Source: Nissolia schottii (Eukaryota > Streptophyta > Magnoliopsida > Fabales > Fabaceae). Taken from it: DNA of 64,000 bases. Below are positions 1 to 12,798 of the stretch, one piece after another (positions within the stretch are counted from its first letter, which is position 1; each line of letters starts with the position of its first letter). Under the pieces are notes generated by a model. It had not been told where the DNA came from, ran no database searches, and saw only the letters and a program-made list of their open reading frames with translations. Location of the stretch: assembly GCA_003254905.1 (NCBI GenBank), contig QANU01028716.1, forward strand, positions 1-64,000, given 5' to 3'. A program made the position numbers and the translations under genes.

Positions 1-311
1 CATTAAAACTTTGATTTATTTAAAATACGTAAAGAAATTTTATATTATTATCCATTCATATACTAATATGTCAATAAATATAATTGTTATGCATGGTTGG
101 TTGAAATTTTCAAAATTATTTTACTTCCTAGATTGTTATGATTGCCATTAATCATTTTTTTTTGGTAGAAACCATTCACTATTTCAGAAAGATGGTTTTT
201 TTTACGGTGGCTTGAATTATTTGAACTAAAACATAAATAATTATGTTTTGCGCCCAAAAAAATCATAAATAATTATTTAATGATATTTATCATTAGTATT
301 GTTATCATCGT

Positions 312-321
312 ACTATAAAGG
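312..321 (+). promoter_or_regulatory. Possible TATA box of GLYR1
   Basis: The string actataaagg lies about 115 bases before the GLYR1 ATG, a plausible distance for a TATA box followed by a 5'UTR of roughly 80 bases. The leader ends in a (GA)n run just before the ATG. The rest of 1-311 is AT-rich and shows nothing I recognise. This rests on motif and spacing only. Confidence 0.4.
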
Positions 322-434
322 AAGCAACTTTATTCTTCTTCATTCATCGTAGTTCATTGCAAGAGTTCTAGTGTGAGTCACACAGAGAGATTCAGTATTC
401 AATAGTGATTTGCAGAGAGAGAGAGAGAGGAGAA

Positions 435-3400
435 ATGGAAGTAGGGTTCTTGGGTTTGGGGATAATGGGCAAGGCCATGTCCATGAACCTTCTACGCCAT
501 GGCTTCAAGGTCACTGTTTGGAACAGGACCCTCTCCAAGGTCACAACTTTCTCACACATGCCTTGTGCTATTGCTTGTGATAGCTATTGTTCCTGCCACT
601 AAACCCTCTTAGCTTCCATTTTCAATCTGATTCATGAAATGGGGTGTCCCCAACTTTGGATTTTAAACTCAGTGGATTTTCAGCTTTTTCTTTGAATTCT
701 CAGCAAAAAAAAAAAATTGTGCAGCCTTATGATGATTTCTTCTTGTGATATTGGTTGCTGATGGTTTTTGGTATTTTTTAATTGGTTGCTTTTTTTTTAT
801 TATTATGACATAGTTTGATCTCTGTATGACATCATTATACTTTAAAGGAAGAAGATGTTCAGAAAGTTATGTAATTTCAAACTTTTTGGAATGCAGATTT
901 GCGGACAATCTTAGTTCACATGTTTATTAGATGATATTAGATTAGCTTAAGATGACGAAATTGTGAAAAATTTTGAACACGAGAGAAAAATATGTTTGTA
1001 GTCCGGATGTTAAAATGTGCTAACTTCTAATCTAATCTTTTTTTATACTTATTAAGCATGAAGCTTTTAATATAAGTCTTGTGAACCTTTTAATTTGGAT
1101 ACTCTTTTTGCAACCCCTAATTGTAGTGTGATGAACTTGTGGAACACGGTGCTTCAATTGGAGAAACCCCTGCAGCTGTAATCAAGAAATGCAAGTATAC
1201 AATTGCAATGTTGTCTGATCCTTCAGCTGCTCTGTCGGTCAGTATTTTTGAATACTTTTTTTTTACGTGTAACTTCTTCACTTGCACTTACTTGACTTGC
1301 ATTCTGTGGCAATTTTTTCTAGGTTGTCTTTGATAAAGATGGAGTTCTTGAGCAAATTGGCAATGGAAAAGGTTATATTGACATGTCAACAGTTGATGCA
1401 GATACATCTTTGAAGATTTTTGAGGTTAGCATAGTTTCCCTTTATTTAAAATTCATTGAAATTTCTTTATCCTGTTTGAGTATTATTTTTCTTGTGATGT
1501 ATGTAAAATCTAGTCATGTCTGAAGTTAATTTTCTGGATTTATATTGCTCACTCCTGTCAAAGAGAAACTTGTAAATAAAAGAGATGCTGCAATAGCTAA
1601 TGTTGCAGGCCATATTTTCCACATTGCTTGAGGCATTTTCTATAAATAAATAAAGTACTTTTTGTTCTGTAATGATTTTAAAAATTATTATACTTATTAA
1701 AAAAAAGAGACTGATTGATGTAAGTATTTCATAGTTGAGAAATACTTCCAAAATCTTCCCGCTTCTCTCATTTCCCCTGACATAGATCAAAATAAGAATA
1801 TGTATGTATACACACACACACACGCACACGCACACGCACATGTGGTTATATCATTTTTTGAAATTTGGCGATCCCAAAACTTCTGTTTTTAAGGAAGTTC
1901 AGTTTGCTGAGAAGCATGTTGTGTAGTGGGGCATTCTGTTTGAGTATGAAATTCTTGATTATGAATGTGAAGTTAAGCATTCCTAATCTCGTAAATCAGA
2001 ACTCCATATCACTCACTACATTATTTTGCCAATTCTTGCTGTGAAATATCAGAATATCTGCTGATTCTCTTGAAGATTTATATCTTTGCTTATCCTTGCT
2101 ATGTGCATCAGCTGATGATTTGTATACATGGCCAACTTTTTAAAAAAATGAAATGGAAAGAAGCACTTCTAGATAAGCTGCCATTGATAGACCTGATTTC
2201 TGCAGGCAATTAAAGCAAAAGGTGGTTCCTTCCTTGAAGCTCCTGTTTCAGGTAGCAAGAAGCCTGCAGAAGATGGCCAACTTGTAATTCTTGCTGCCGG
2301 GGACAAGGTCATTTTTTAATTTGGAAAATGTAGATAAGTGTTTAATCGCCATGCTTGCATCACTGCATGTTGTTTTTCGACACTCTCAACTACTTGTTAA
2401 GACATATTCTGACATCTTTCTCCTCAATTATATGAGAACATGTTTGGATGTCTGGAAATTTTTAGCATGCGTAAGATACATTAGCAGCCGATTAATATCT
2501 ACAAACCTTCCTAAAACCGAACTCAAGCTGATTGAGCTTTTTCTTAGGCAACTAAAAGATAAAGTGACAAATAATTCTCAATGTGGATGCATAGTTATGA
2601 AGTTGGAATTGTAACAATTGTTTGATACATCCGTGAGTGCAAGTTGTCTCATGTCGATTTCTTGTTGTGACCTACTGAGTTTTGAGGAAAATACAAAACT
2701 ATGATAGGCATTACAATTTTTATATTAAATTTCTGTGGTTGACTATTTTGATATGTAGGGATTGTATGAGGAAATACTCCCAGGATTTGATGTACTGGGG
2801 AAGAAATCTTTCTATCTTGGTGAGGTTGGAAATGGTGCAAAAATGAAACTCGTCGTTAACATGATAATGGGAAGGTAATCTTTTCTTCCCCCATTTTTTT
2901 CTCTCTCTCTTTTCTTTTTTATTTGGTTGGGGAGAAGGGAGTTGACCAGAAATTGGTTTAGAGCATGTTTTTTATAATCAGAAAACAAGAAAATTTCATC
3001 CAAATTGTAGCATTAACATGGACAAAACTTAAATTGTGTTCCTTGTATCCATTCCATCCAATTCTCAAATAAAATAATGACATGTGGACAATTTTCTGAA
3101 ATTAGTAAAAAAAAATGTCCACATGTCATTATTTGATTTGAGAATTGAGTAAAACATCATTTTTCTCCTTTAAGTTGGCAGCTTCTATCAATTTTATCCT
3201 CAAACTTTCAAAATCATCAAAATAGTCCCCAAAGTTGTCAAACGTCCTTCAAGTTAGTCCCACTGAGACGTAACCTTGGGATGAACTTGATGGGTCTTTA
3301 GCAACTTCGAGGACAATTTGATGATTTTTAAAGTTTGGGGACATAATTGACGGAAGTTGTCACCTTCAAGGACAAAAACAATGCGTTACTCTTTGAGAAT

Positions 3401-4955
3401 TGGTTAGAATGAATATAACGAACTTGATCCATTTTTTTTTCCTATAGTATTCCCTACTTGGCTGCAAGCCAAAACAGTTTTGTAAGTTAGTTCTGTCTGT
3501 TATCTCGTTTACACTTTACAGCATGATGAATGCTTTCTCTGAGGGACTCACACTAGCCGGAAAAAGTGGTTTGGACCCTAGAACTCTTCTTGATGTGCTG
3601 GTAGGTATCTGTGACCAAGAACATTCTTGTTGATTCCTTTATTATTAGGGTTAATGCCCAACTTTGTCCGGGGACTTTACACGTGTGCCCAACCTAGTCC
3701 CTATACAAAAAAAAATGACTCATTAATCTCTAAACTAGACAATTGATAGACCCGTTAGTCCCTTTGTTCATGACCTTTATAAAACATGCTCTGAACAGTC
3801 CCTGATAATTGTATAGCGTAGGGACTACATAGGACATGTTTTGTAAAGTTCAGGAACGGAGAGACTAATGAGTCTAACGATTGTCAAGTTCAGGGACTAA
3901 CAAGTCATTTTTTTGTCTAGGGACTAGGTTGGACACACTTGTAAAGTCCAAGGATGAAATTGGGCATTAACCCTTGTTATTATTATCATTACTGAAAGCA
4001 TAATTGGGTTATTTTTGTTCAGGATCTAGGTGCCATCAGCAACCCCATGTTTAAAATGAAAGGACCCTCAATGTTGAAAAACAATTACTCCCCAGCTTTT
4101 CCACTGAAACATCAGCAGAAGGACATGAGATTGGCCCTTGCCCTTGGAGATGAAAATGCTGTACCAATGCCTGTAGCAGCTGCAGCAAATGAGGTAACGG
4201 TACCTTTTTATTTATAATATCTTTTTTTCTGTACCGAACGCGGTATTGCAATAAGAGAAGTGTCAATATATCCTCCTAATCCAAAATCTCACTCACAATT
4301 GCATGAGTTGTAATTTTGAATTAGGAGGATTTAGCATTTCTCATTCAATCAGAAAATGCTTCTATAGTTTGCATCAACTCCAATCCTAGTGATTAGCCAT
4401 AAACTCTGACCAAATCACTAATGTGATTGTGTCTAAGGAAGTAATCATTTTTCTTTTGTCAAATGTTAGATGCAGCTACAACTGCAGTTTGTGAAGAAAG
4501 GTTGTATAAGTACCATTTCTCTAAGATTTATTCAGATTGCTAGGGAAGAAAAACTTCATGTATAAAGGATCAAATCACTACTCTTTCTGATCTTCAGTTC
4601 CTTTAGCTGCATGAGGCTAATCTGAAGTTCTGATAATATATTCATAATGTTGGTGGTCCAATGTTTCAGGTTATCATAAAACAAAAAGAAACCTGGAAAT
4701 AGTTAAAACATTCTTTTGCTTTTCTCCCATTTTGGTGCATGTTGCTTTACTGCTTTGTGTGGGTCCATAAAGTTTCTATTCATGATATTTTTATGTTCAA
4801 TCAATGACTAAGCCATAGAAGTTTCATGCAGTACTGAAGTTCCAACTCTTATTTTGTTTTTGTAGGCTTTCAAGAAAGCCAGAAGCATGGGAATGGGGGA
4901 CCTTGATTTCTCAGCAGTCCATGAGACTTTGAAGGCACCTGATCATTCATCTTGA
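435..4955 (+). CDS. GLYR1: Glyoxylate/succinic semialdehyde reductase 1
   Basis: Exons by eye: 435-539, 1127-1237, 1323-1424, 2206-2307, 2759-2874, 3522-3600, 4023-4193, 4866-4955. They join in frame to 291 residues, the usual length for plant GLYR1. The enzyme belongs to the beta-hydroxyacid dehydrogenase family and uses NADPH to reduce glyoxylate to glycolate and succinic semialdehyde to gamma-hydroxybutyrate. Visible marks: N-terminal Rossmann motif [12 protein letters not shown] (residues 4-15), substrate-site T95 in DMSTVD, S121 in [10 protein letters not shown], the catalytic lysine K170 in [12 protein letters not shown], and F231 and D239 in the C-terminal helical domain, all at the positions of Arabidopsis GLYR1. 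There is no transit peptide, so it should be cytosolic; the C-terminus HSS is not the SRE tripeptide of the Arabidopsis protein. The ATG at 435 is the first in-frame ATG and starts directly at the cofactor fold. Introns 5 and 6 carry foldback MITEs. Confidence 0.96.
1808..1840. repeat. (CA)n microsatellite in GLYR1 intron 3
   Basis: A run of ca dinucleotides with a few cg interruptions lies inside intron 3 of GLYR1. It is a simple repeat that also creates a spurious reading frame on the other strand. Confidence 0.85.
3047..3417. mobile_element. Foldback MITE(s) in GLYR1 intron 5
   Basis: Two inverted-repeat structures lie together. The first is a hairpin whose arms at 3059-3091 and 3116-3147 both read as attctcaaat, aataatgacatgtggaca and the complement. 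The second runs from about 3148 to 3395, its left arm (tcctcaaactttcaaaatc and around) answered by an inverted copy near 3320-3390. The outermost string ccaattctcaaa at 3058 also has its complement at 3398-3410, so one element may sit inside the other. No coding capacity. Family not identified; long near-complete TIRs are typical of plant foldback or Mutator-like MITEs. Confidence 0.65.
3647..3974. mobile_element. Foldback MITE in GLYR1 intron 6
   Basis: A 328-bp element begins AGGGTTAATGCCCAACTTTG and ends with the inverted counterpart TTGGGCATTAACCCT. The arms stay complementary for well over 50 bases on each side (GTGTGCCCAACCTAGTCCC on the left against GGGACTAGGTTGGACACAC on the right). 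There is no open reading frame. The flanks are AT-rich (ttattatt / ttattatta), so the target duplication cannot be fixed with certainty. It looks like a non-autonomous long-TIR MITE. Confidence 0.8.
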
Positions 4956-7908
4956 AAAGGATTACCTCTCCTAATTGATTGAACTGCTGTTATTGGCCAA
5001 CAATGTGTAACCATTATGAAATAACTGGCCGGGTATAGGTTAGAGTTATATTTGAATGAATGAACCTTGTAAACTTTTGCCTGTAATACAGACATGAAAT
5101 TATAATGTATTAGAACGTTGGGGCAACTTTTTGCAAAATATAAAGTAGCGTTAGGTTCTTGTTACAAGGCAAAAGGGACAAAGAAAGTAGAGACATGTCT
5201 TTTGCATTCCTTCTTTTTTCGAGTACAAAAAATTAGCTTAAAAATCTTCTTAATGCAAAAGATTGAGGGTAGGAAGATAGGACCACACAATTGAAGGGCT
5301 CAGATTAAAATTGAGCAAACTGTCACGTGTTGAGCATAGCTCAAATTTTTTTCCTTCAGGTACATGTAACCAAAAATCAGCTTCCTTTGTTAGTATGTAC
5401 ACAAGTGGTTTGAGAGGATTGCTGAATGGTGATAGAAGTATGCACAACCTAGACAATGGAAAGGCTTTGCCTTCACGTGGACCATAGACTCGTATTGGAG
5501 AACTACTTTGACACACTGCATTGGTTCATACTTTCTGTCACTGATACAATAATATTAGTTGTTGCAAACTAACTTGATTTAGAAAAACCAATGTATAAAG
5601 TAATATATCAAATCAAATTAGTTTCTACTCTCAAAATAATGACTAAGTGATAGAAAGCTAATTTGGATTTAAGTTTCCTGGAACCATTTAAGTCTTTTAA
5701 GCAAAACATTTGCTATTAGAATGTAGCATTAAGCTATTTTAGGAGAATTTAGATTTTTCGCTACCATTAATTCATTCTGACAAGCACCTCTCATGTAAGG
5801 GCTATTTATCAAGGACAACTATGAAGTATATAAAGATTGCATGTTTCTATTAGACATATAACTAGAGAGGTGCATATCTAATCCAAAAAAAAAAAATAAT
5901 GGATGATATTAAAGTAGAAGTTATGTAAACAATATCAATGAAATGGAATTGAGAAATGAAGCTGAGTTAAATGATCAATGCTTTTTTACAAAAGTCTATA
6001 AATTATAAATCAAATTCAGTGAAAATATCTGACATAACTTTCACATCTAATCTACATTGAGTGACCTATGTGTATGACAAGCTTTAAATCAATTATTATT
6101 TTTCCTTTTTCTTATGGTTAAGAGGTGTGGCTAAAATATTATACAGTAGAAAATAAACAGCAGAGACATTTCTTCATAACCTCACACTCTATAATTACAC
6201 ACCTACACTACCAATAATGCTATTGTCAAAGTCTTACCATGAAGTTTTTTCTAGAGCAATTATGAAAGGCTCTGGAGTCAACCTCTATCTGTGAATATTG
6301 GGTAGGATCCAAAAAAATATTCTCTAAGCACAAAGGACAGTAGCCGATATCCATACCAAAGCAATAGAATAACTGTTGGCTGTACCCTAAATTAAGCATA
6401 ACTCATAATGTAGTATACATTAAGTGCTTACTGTTAAGGCAAAGAGGCTTTAATGTATTAAGTTAAATTATAAATACAGATTGCATTGTCAAAAAAAATT
6501 TAGTTTCAATCCAAGTAAGATCCTTCATACAATCCAGCAAGTTATACATATGTATGTATAAAATTGATTTTACTTAATTTTTTAACCATTGTCGGCGAAA
6601 GTTTCCATTTCAATGACTATAACTCCATCATATACTAAACTTTTAAATTTTAAAGAAGACAATTTTCAATTATAGTTTTATATGGAATGATCATTAACAA
6701 GAGTTAATGACAATTTCTATCCAATGTGAGATTACTTTTAAAGAAACCAATCTTCAATCAAGATCAATTGTATGTTGCATTATAGAGTTAATAAAGAGAG
6801 GATCAAAATTTTCATATGTGATGAAGACTTAAAAAATAATGTTAAGGACTACTCTACTCAAGTCATATATATAAAGAAGAGAACGGAATCTTTAGAAATG
6901 TATGTTATTTGACATCGTTAATCAATGAATACTACATGTAATATTGCAGTGGCAAATCTTCGTTATAAACTTATAATATACAAATTGGTATTGATATGCA
7001 TGTTTTTATTGTAGATAATTTACCAATACATTGTATCACTATTGTAAAATAGATAATTAGAATTCTATTTAATTATTTTTGCCGCACGAATGTAGACACT
7101 AGTTATTATTAAATTTTATGTATCCCTATTTTATGGAGCTAACAAGACGTTTTTGTACGTTCCTATCAATAACGTGTCCACAAAGAGAATGTGCTTTTGT
7201 ACGTTCCTTTATTTTATTTTTTTTATGTAGGTAGAAAATACCACATATTTTACCATATTAGAATAATATATTTTTTAATTACACAATAAGTTATACAAAA
7301 ATTTTACAGTTGACTTATATACACATCACAAAAAAAAACTCGAGTTGAAAATCACTTTAAGATCTAAGTTTGTGAAACAAGTTCGTAAAATAGGAATTAT
7401 CCAAATAAAAAAGCAAGGCATACTTCGGAAATAACTCACAATAATCATTAACAATAAGGTTTGCATTTGAAAAATAATTTGCATGATTTTAGGTTTAGAT
7501 ACCATCAAGGAATGACCCAGGTTTTATCTCAACAAGAGATACCCACCCCACATTGATCCTTGATAAACTCATGTTGATTCACAACATAAAAGCAGGAATT
7601 TTCGTTCATTCCCAGATCCCCCATCGACAAAATAATGAAATTCAAGTTATAAAAGAAATAATGTCACAACTTCGGCTGACACAAAAAAAAGATGCATTTT
7701 CTATTAAGGAAGTCATCTTTTGTGAACCATAACAAGGTAAGACAATAATCCAAGCAAACACGAAATTGACCAAAAGGCTCGATTCAGAAAGTATCAAAAA
7801 TCTGTAGCCTAAGAAAATAATATCGCAAGCATAAAAGTTTTCAAGAAAATGATTATCTAAATGCAAGTTCTAAATAAGTAGCTTCTGCGATGCATCCACC
7901 ATAAACTT
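4956..7908. other. Intergenic between GLYR1 and RPL5
   Basis: The first few hundred bases should hold the GLYR1 3'UTR (tail-like AT-rich sequence and tataaa strings near 5090-5150), and the last hundred or so the RPL5 3'UTR. The rest is AT-rich and I recognise no gene, RNA or complete mobile element. An 88-codon frame at 5250-5516 on the - strand matches no family I know. Confidence 0.6.
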
Positions 7909-10283
7909 TCAATCATCATCCTCATCGTCGTCGTCGTCAGCTGCACCAGCAGCAGAGTTGAGGGCTTGCAAGCGTGCAATCAACTTAGCCTTCCTCTCCT
8001 CATAGGTAAGCTTCTTCAAGTTGTACCTGCAAAATTGATGGCCAAAAACAAAAACTCAGCAATCCATTCCAATAATGTGGTACTAAACCTTTACAAACCT
8101 GAATGATAATGATCTATTGTCCAACGAAATTAAGTCAGCAGACTTTGGATAAATGCACAGCAGAAAATACTGCCATCAAACAGGTCAAGTTTGGCAGAAA
8201 TAAAAGGACTGAACAAAAAGATGCATTACATAATACTTATAATGGATAGTTAGAGTCACAAATATAGTTATGACTTACCTCTTGTGTTCCTTTGGTGGCT
8301 GCTTCTCTGACTTCTTCACGGTAGGGTCAGCACGAATGGCAGCATGAACCTTTTTGTACAAAGCCTCAAGACCATCAGGCTCTAGTCCGCGCTTAAGATA
8401 TTCACTGAAGTGTGATTGGTACTTCTCTGGTTCATCTTCCATCAAGGTCTACAGAAAATATTAAGTAAACTTGTCAGACAAGTGTATCAAAAACTTGTAA
8501 TATTGCCTAAAGCTTTACTACAAAAAGGCATTTAAGATTGTTTCCCATACCTTCATATAGGCAGCAACATGCCCACCAAAGATATATTTGCGGTGAACCT
8601 CAGGATCAAGCTCCTTCTTGTCCTTATCAAAACCAGCAAACCTTTTGTCACTGTGAGGGATATCCAAACCCCCGTCCAAAGCTCCCTGCAAACCATAACA
8701 AATATTCAATTTCACCATAGTAAAAACAATAAAAGACACAATATATCACTGCAATATGATATGATATGATGAGTAGTAGTACCTTAAGAGCACCAAACAC
8801 ACGGTTTCCAGTTGTGGTCTTAATAAGCCCGACATCAAGCAGAGCACGGAATGGCCTCCTGGTCTCAGCAGGTTCAACAGAAAAATCCTCTCCACTAGCC
8901 TGATGATAATAATAGTATAACCAATCAGCATACAAAAATTGTGTGGTGCAGACACCTGTGTGTATTGGGAGAGAGAAAAAGTATAGTGCTTCCACTCATA
9001 CCTCTACATTCCCTTCATACTCCTCATCCATTTCAAGCTTTTTCAGGACTCGGCGAGCCAAGAGGAGTCCAGTGCTATAAGCTATTCAGTGTCACAGAAT
9101 AAGATATTAAATCAAAGGGTAATACATTGTTGTTATACATACAGATAAAAGTCAGACAACACAAATATTAAGTGAAAGTGACACAGAGCGACAGAGAAAT
9201 AACTTTAATAGATAAATTACCAGCAGCATAGTTGGTAAGGCCTACTTCAAGACCATAGCGAGGCAGTTCATGGGAATATGCTGCAGCAAGAACATTATCA
9301 CCAACAATGCTAGCAGACACTATTTGTGCAATGATATCCTTGTTGGTCTAATTATGAGGTTAAGAATTAACACTCAAAGAATTATCAACAAATAAGCTGA
9401 CTTTAAATAATTCAAATGATTCAATCAAGTAACATTGGCTATCACTGACTAAAAACAGAACAAATGTTAAGAAAACATAACCACCATAAAACCCCACAAC
9501 AAAAATCTATAAAATATATTCCCTTAACTGCAACCCAGTCACATATTTACACCAACACAAGGATACAAATCGCACAACAAAGCGGTACTTTGGTGTGTTG
9601 TACTTGTTCTTGTCCTGGTTAATCAACCGAATCCTGGCTCGGTAGTCAGTCTTTCCCTCTGCACATTTTTTCAAGCAAATAATTTCAACTCTAAAACCAG
9701 GCAGCCACAACAACACACAAAACGTCAAAAGATAAACACAACTACAGTACCTCTTCTTCTCTTAAACTTGACCTGATATCTCTTGAAGTAGGCCTTGGAC
9801 TTCTGAGCCTTGATAAATGCCTTCATTATCAATTGGGGGAAAAAAAGTTACAGAAGTTGACTTAAAAGCATATGAAATAACAGCACATCAGGTTAAAAAC
9901 TCATCCATTATAAGCTACCAAACACACAAAATATCAGAACACAATATCACACTCTATCAAAAAAAATCGAAACTTTTCCTTCCACATAAATTACACAGTA
10001 ACCTCAACGCACAGAAATAACAAATCTAAGAAACTGAAAAAGCATAAGAAAAATTATTCATACAACAGAAGATTTAACAGTATAAACCCTAGCCCGTGCT
10101 CAGAAGAAACCCTTATCCCACCTATTTGGCCAAATCGAACTCAATGCTCCAAATTTTCGAATGAAAAAACACAACACAATAAAATGCAACAGGCTTCCGA
10201 GACTTTAGATATATGCGCAGAAAATGAGACATGAATCGAAGGGAAAAGGACGAAGAAACTCCGAGATGGAGAAAACGCACCAT
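7909..10283 (-). CDS. RPL5: 60S ribosomal protein L5 (uL18)
   Basis: Coding exons on the - strand: 10281-10283 (ATG alone), 9751-9820, 9567-9658, 9221-9347, 9002-9081, 8783-8899, 8551-8685, 8279-8448, 7909-8026. They join in frame to 303 residues, the normal plant length. RPL5 binds 5S rRNA and, with RPL11, forms the 5S RNP of the large ribosomal subunit. Marks: N-terminal [20 protein letters not shown], then [68 protein letters not shown] and a basic C-terminal half. The protein ends in a long acidic run of Asp and Glu. The first intron begins right after the ATG, so the initiator codon is the only coding part of exon 1. The upstream region carries telo-box and site II motifs. Confidence 0.97.
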
Positions 10284-10340
10284 TTGGTGAAGCTCGATCT
10301 GCACAGCAGCAGTAAGGTAGAGGAGGCAGCTGCGATGAGG

Positions 10341-10440
10341 GTTTTAGGGTTTTTATATATGGGAACCTAAGAGAGTGCCATCTATGGCTGTGCTTGATGT
10401 GGGCTTGGGCTTGGGCCTTCCGGGTATAACTATTGGGCTT
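10341..10440 (-). promoter_or_regulatory. RPL5 promoter: telo-box, TATA-like string and site II motifs
   Basis: Read on the - strand, the region holds several GCCCA strings (complement of tgggctt/tgggcct at about 10395-10440), then an AT-rich atatataaaaa (near 10351-10361), then AAACCCTAAAAC at 10341-10352. Site II elements plus a telo-box close to the start site are the standard arrangement of plant ribosomal-protein gene promoters and tie expression to cell growth. The motifs are seen directly; the regulatory role is from the family. Confidence 0.75.
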
Positions 10441-11621
10441 TCTTTCAAGGTTTTTCGTTAATTAAAACCTAAAAGACAAAAACTTCTCCAATTTTTTTCC
10501 GCTTTGAAAGAGAACACAGGCCCTGCTGTCCTTGTTGGTCTTGTTTCTCTCTTGCTTTTTTTCTTTTTTGTCCAATCTAGATTTAGTGCATGTTTACACT
10601 TGTGTCAGAGTGACAGCCCCAATTTAGATTAATTGGTCTCATTAGTAATAAAATCTAGATATCAATACAATGAACAAAGATTTGTGATAGGCATCTATTC
10701 TAAGGCCCTAAAATTGATTGTGATATTTTGTTAACTTGTTTGGTTTGCTATTCTAATCAATCTTCAAAATCTCCTCAAAATTGAATCTAATGAATGTGAT
10801 AAATTTTTAACTTTTGCTTGGTTGAGTGTATTTACTATAGAAACAAAGATAAAAAAAAATTTATTACTACAAGACATAAATAAATCATTTTACTTAAAAT
10901 CAATTTAGACAATTAATTTTCCAACAACAAAACCAAAATTTTTGTACAATAAAAATTTGGAAAGGTTACAAATAGACCTAAAACAATTTCCAATCATTCA
11001 TGTTTTTTTAAAAGGGTTAGAAAGACCTTTAAAATAATTATATCAAGTAATAGGCCACACTTAGAATTTAAATTTAAAATACAAGTCAAACCTACTTCAG
11101 CTAATGTTTGTTGACGTGTTTCTGCTTTTACTTGCATGAACTAACAACATATTATGTAGATATTTTCGTTCAATGAGCTATCAATCAAGATTTTTTTTTT
11201 TCGGCTTCCAAAATATAACTTTTTTTCTCGATTGAAATCAAATATATTTTTATCGGAGGCAATTATAGTCAAGCAGAGTACCACTAAGCTGGCCAAACCT
11301 CATATGAGTTTAATAATGCAACATCAGCATACTCAAAGCTCAAACTCAAGATATCAAGCTAAAACATTCTCCCACTCCTTCGCTGATCTACATACTCGTT
11401 GGTAAAGAATGAAATGTGTTAAACTGCAATGAATTTAAGAAAATGATATACCCTTAATATCCAAATAATGTATGATTCATAAAACAACCACAAGTTCTAA
11501 AATATTTATACTAATAAAACATCTTTCCAAAACAACCGAGTTGTATAAAGCACAGTTGTAGGAAAGAAAAATCCATTTTAATATATTGATAACTGAAAAA
11601 AAATCTGTATCAACAAGTATA
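10441..11621. other. Intergenic, AT-rich
   Basis: Between the RPL5 promoter and the 3' end of the F-box gene I see no gene, RNA or element ends. Part of 11480-11621 is probably the 3'UTR of the F-box transcript. Confidence 0.5.
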
Positions 11622-12788
11622 TCATCTAAATTCCCAGTAAGGCTTCATGCAAATGATCTCAAATTCCTTTATGCAAACATTAGCTCTGTGAGACTTGAAT
11701 AACTCCAATGCAATAGACGACACGCGAATACAGCCGTTCATGTAAAGATCGGTGAGGCTTCTGCAACCGTCCTGCAAAGCCTGCAGGCCACTGTCGCATA
11801 GATTCCGGCACCGGTTAACATGCAGTTTCTTCAAATTCTGACAGTATAACCCCAACGCTTGCCATCCGGATATCCTCACCTCATGGCACAACGCCAAGTT
11901 CCACTCTTCGAGCAGCGTACATCCCTTGGCGATAGCTGCGACCGAAGCATCGGAAACAGTTCTGCACAGCCGACAGTTGAGGATTTTGAGGCTCGAGGAA
12001 AATCCTATTCCGGCCAAGGGGTCTCCGAGAGGAGACCAGCTCAAACAAGAAATATCCAGATATTCTAATCCGCCGGCACTAACAATTCCCATCACTCCTT
12101 CTGGCTCAAGCTTACAAGATTCGGCCTCTACGCATACTAGAGTTTTCGAACACTCACTAAAGCCGACACCGGTTATACCCTCGCAGTGCGATATGTTAAC
12201 TGCCTGAAGCTGGCCACAGAACTGTGTAAGAGCTTTTAATCCTTTGTCAGATATTTGTGAGCAGTAGGCCAGGTTAACACATTTCATATACAAGCAAGCG
12301 CCGGCTAAAGTCTCCAATCCTTTATCAGTAATATTGGGGCACCGATAGAGACTAATTGTCGTCAACGATGGACAACCAGAAGCAACCAAGGAAAGCCCAT
12401 AGTCGGTGACTTTCAAGCAACAATCTAAATGAATTTTTCGCAAATTCGAACCGTAGCTAAGCAAACGGGTCAACCCTGCATCATTCAGCTCTCTGCAACC
12501 GGACAGGGATAAAGATTCTAAATGTTGAAAGCGCCCGAGCAACCTATGGAGATGGACTGTGTTAATGTCGACACCCTTTGTGGACAAAGAGGAAGGGTAT
12601 AATACGGTTAATGAACACAGAAATTGCAGCGACCGGCGGTTGAAATCTTGGATATGAAGCAATCGGCGACAAGTCAGGCCAAATGATTCACGATCAATAC
12701 GACTATCTAGGCCATGGAAGATAGTAGTAAGGCAATCATCTGGGAGGTGCATGATGGAGGTACTGTTATTTCCAGAAAGATCTCCCAT
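11622..12788 (-). CDS. FBL12: F-box/LRR-repeat protein 12-like
   Basis: One uninterrupted frame of 388 residues, about the length of plant FBL12. An F-box lies at roughly residues 13-57 (IMHLPDDCLTTIFHGLDS, then FGLTCRRLLHIQDFNRRSL). The rest is a run of cysteine-containing leucine-rich repeats of about 25 residues (LESLSLSGCRELNDAGL, LTTISLYRCPNITDKGLE, LKKLHVNRCRNLCDSGLQ). Such proteins are the substrate-binding subunits of SCF E3 ubiquitin ligases; the target of this one is not known to me. The protein ends MKPYWEFR, like other family members. The ATG at 12788 precedes the F-box by a normal short leader. Oddity: only 10 bases separate this ATG from the stop codon of the At4g08330-like frame on the same strand, leaving no room for a separate promoter, so the two appear to share one transcript unless a start site lies inside the upstream gene. 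Confidence 0.92.
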   Translation of the reverse strand: MGDLSGNNSTSIMHLPDDCLTTIFHGLDSRIDRESFGLTCRRLLHIQDFNRRSLQFLCSLTVLYPSSLSTKGVDINTVHLHRLLGRFQHLESLSLSGCRELNDAGLTRLLSYGSNLRKIHLDCCLKVTDYGLSLVASGCPSLTTISLYRCPNITDKGLETLAGACLYMKCVNLAYCSQISDKGLKALTQFCGQLQAVNISHCEGITGVGFSECSKTLVCVEAESCKLEPEGVMGIVSAGGLEYLDISCLSWSPLGDPLAGIGFSSSLKILNCRLCRTVSDASVAAIAKGCTLLEEWNLALCHEVRISGWQALGLYCQNLKKLHVNRCRNLCDSGLQALQDGCRSLTDLYMNGCIRVSSIALELFKSHRANVCIKEFEIICMKPYWEFR

Positions 12789-12798
12789 GTCAACCTTT

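Noticed and set aside
5250-5516. 88-codon frame on the - strand downstream of GLYR1
   Set aside because: No family resemblance, no partner exons and no splice-site context; likely a chance frame.
8027-8278. Possible box C/D snoRNA in an RPL5 intron
   Set aside because: A TGATGG string and a later CTGA are present, but the C box does not fit RTGATGA and there is no terminal stem.
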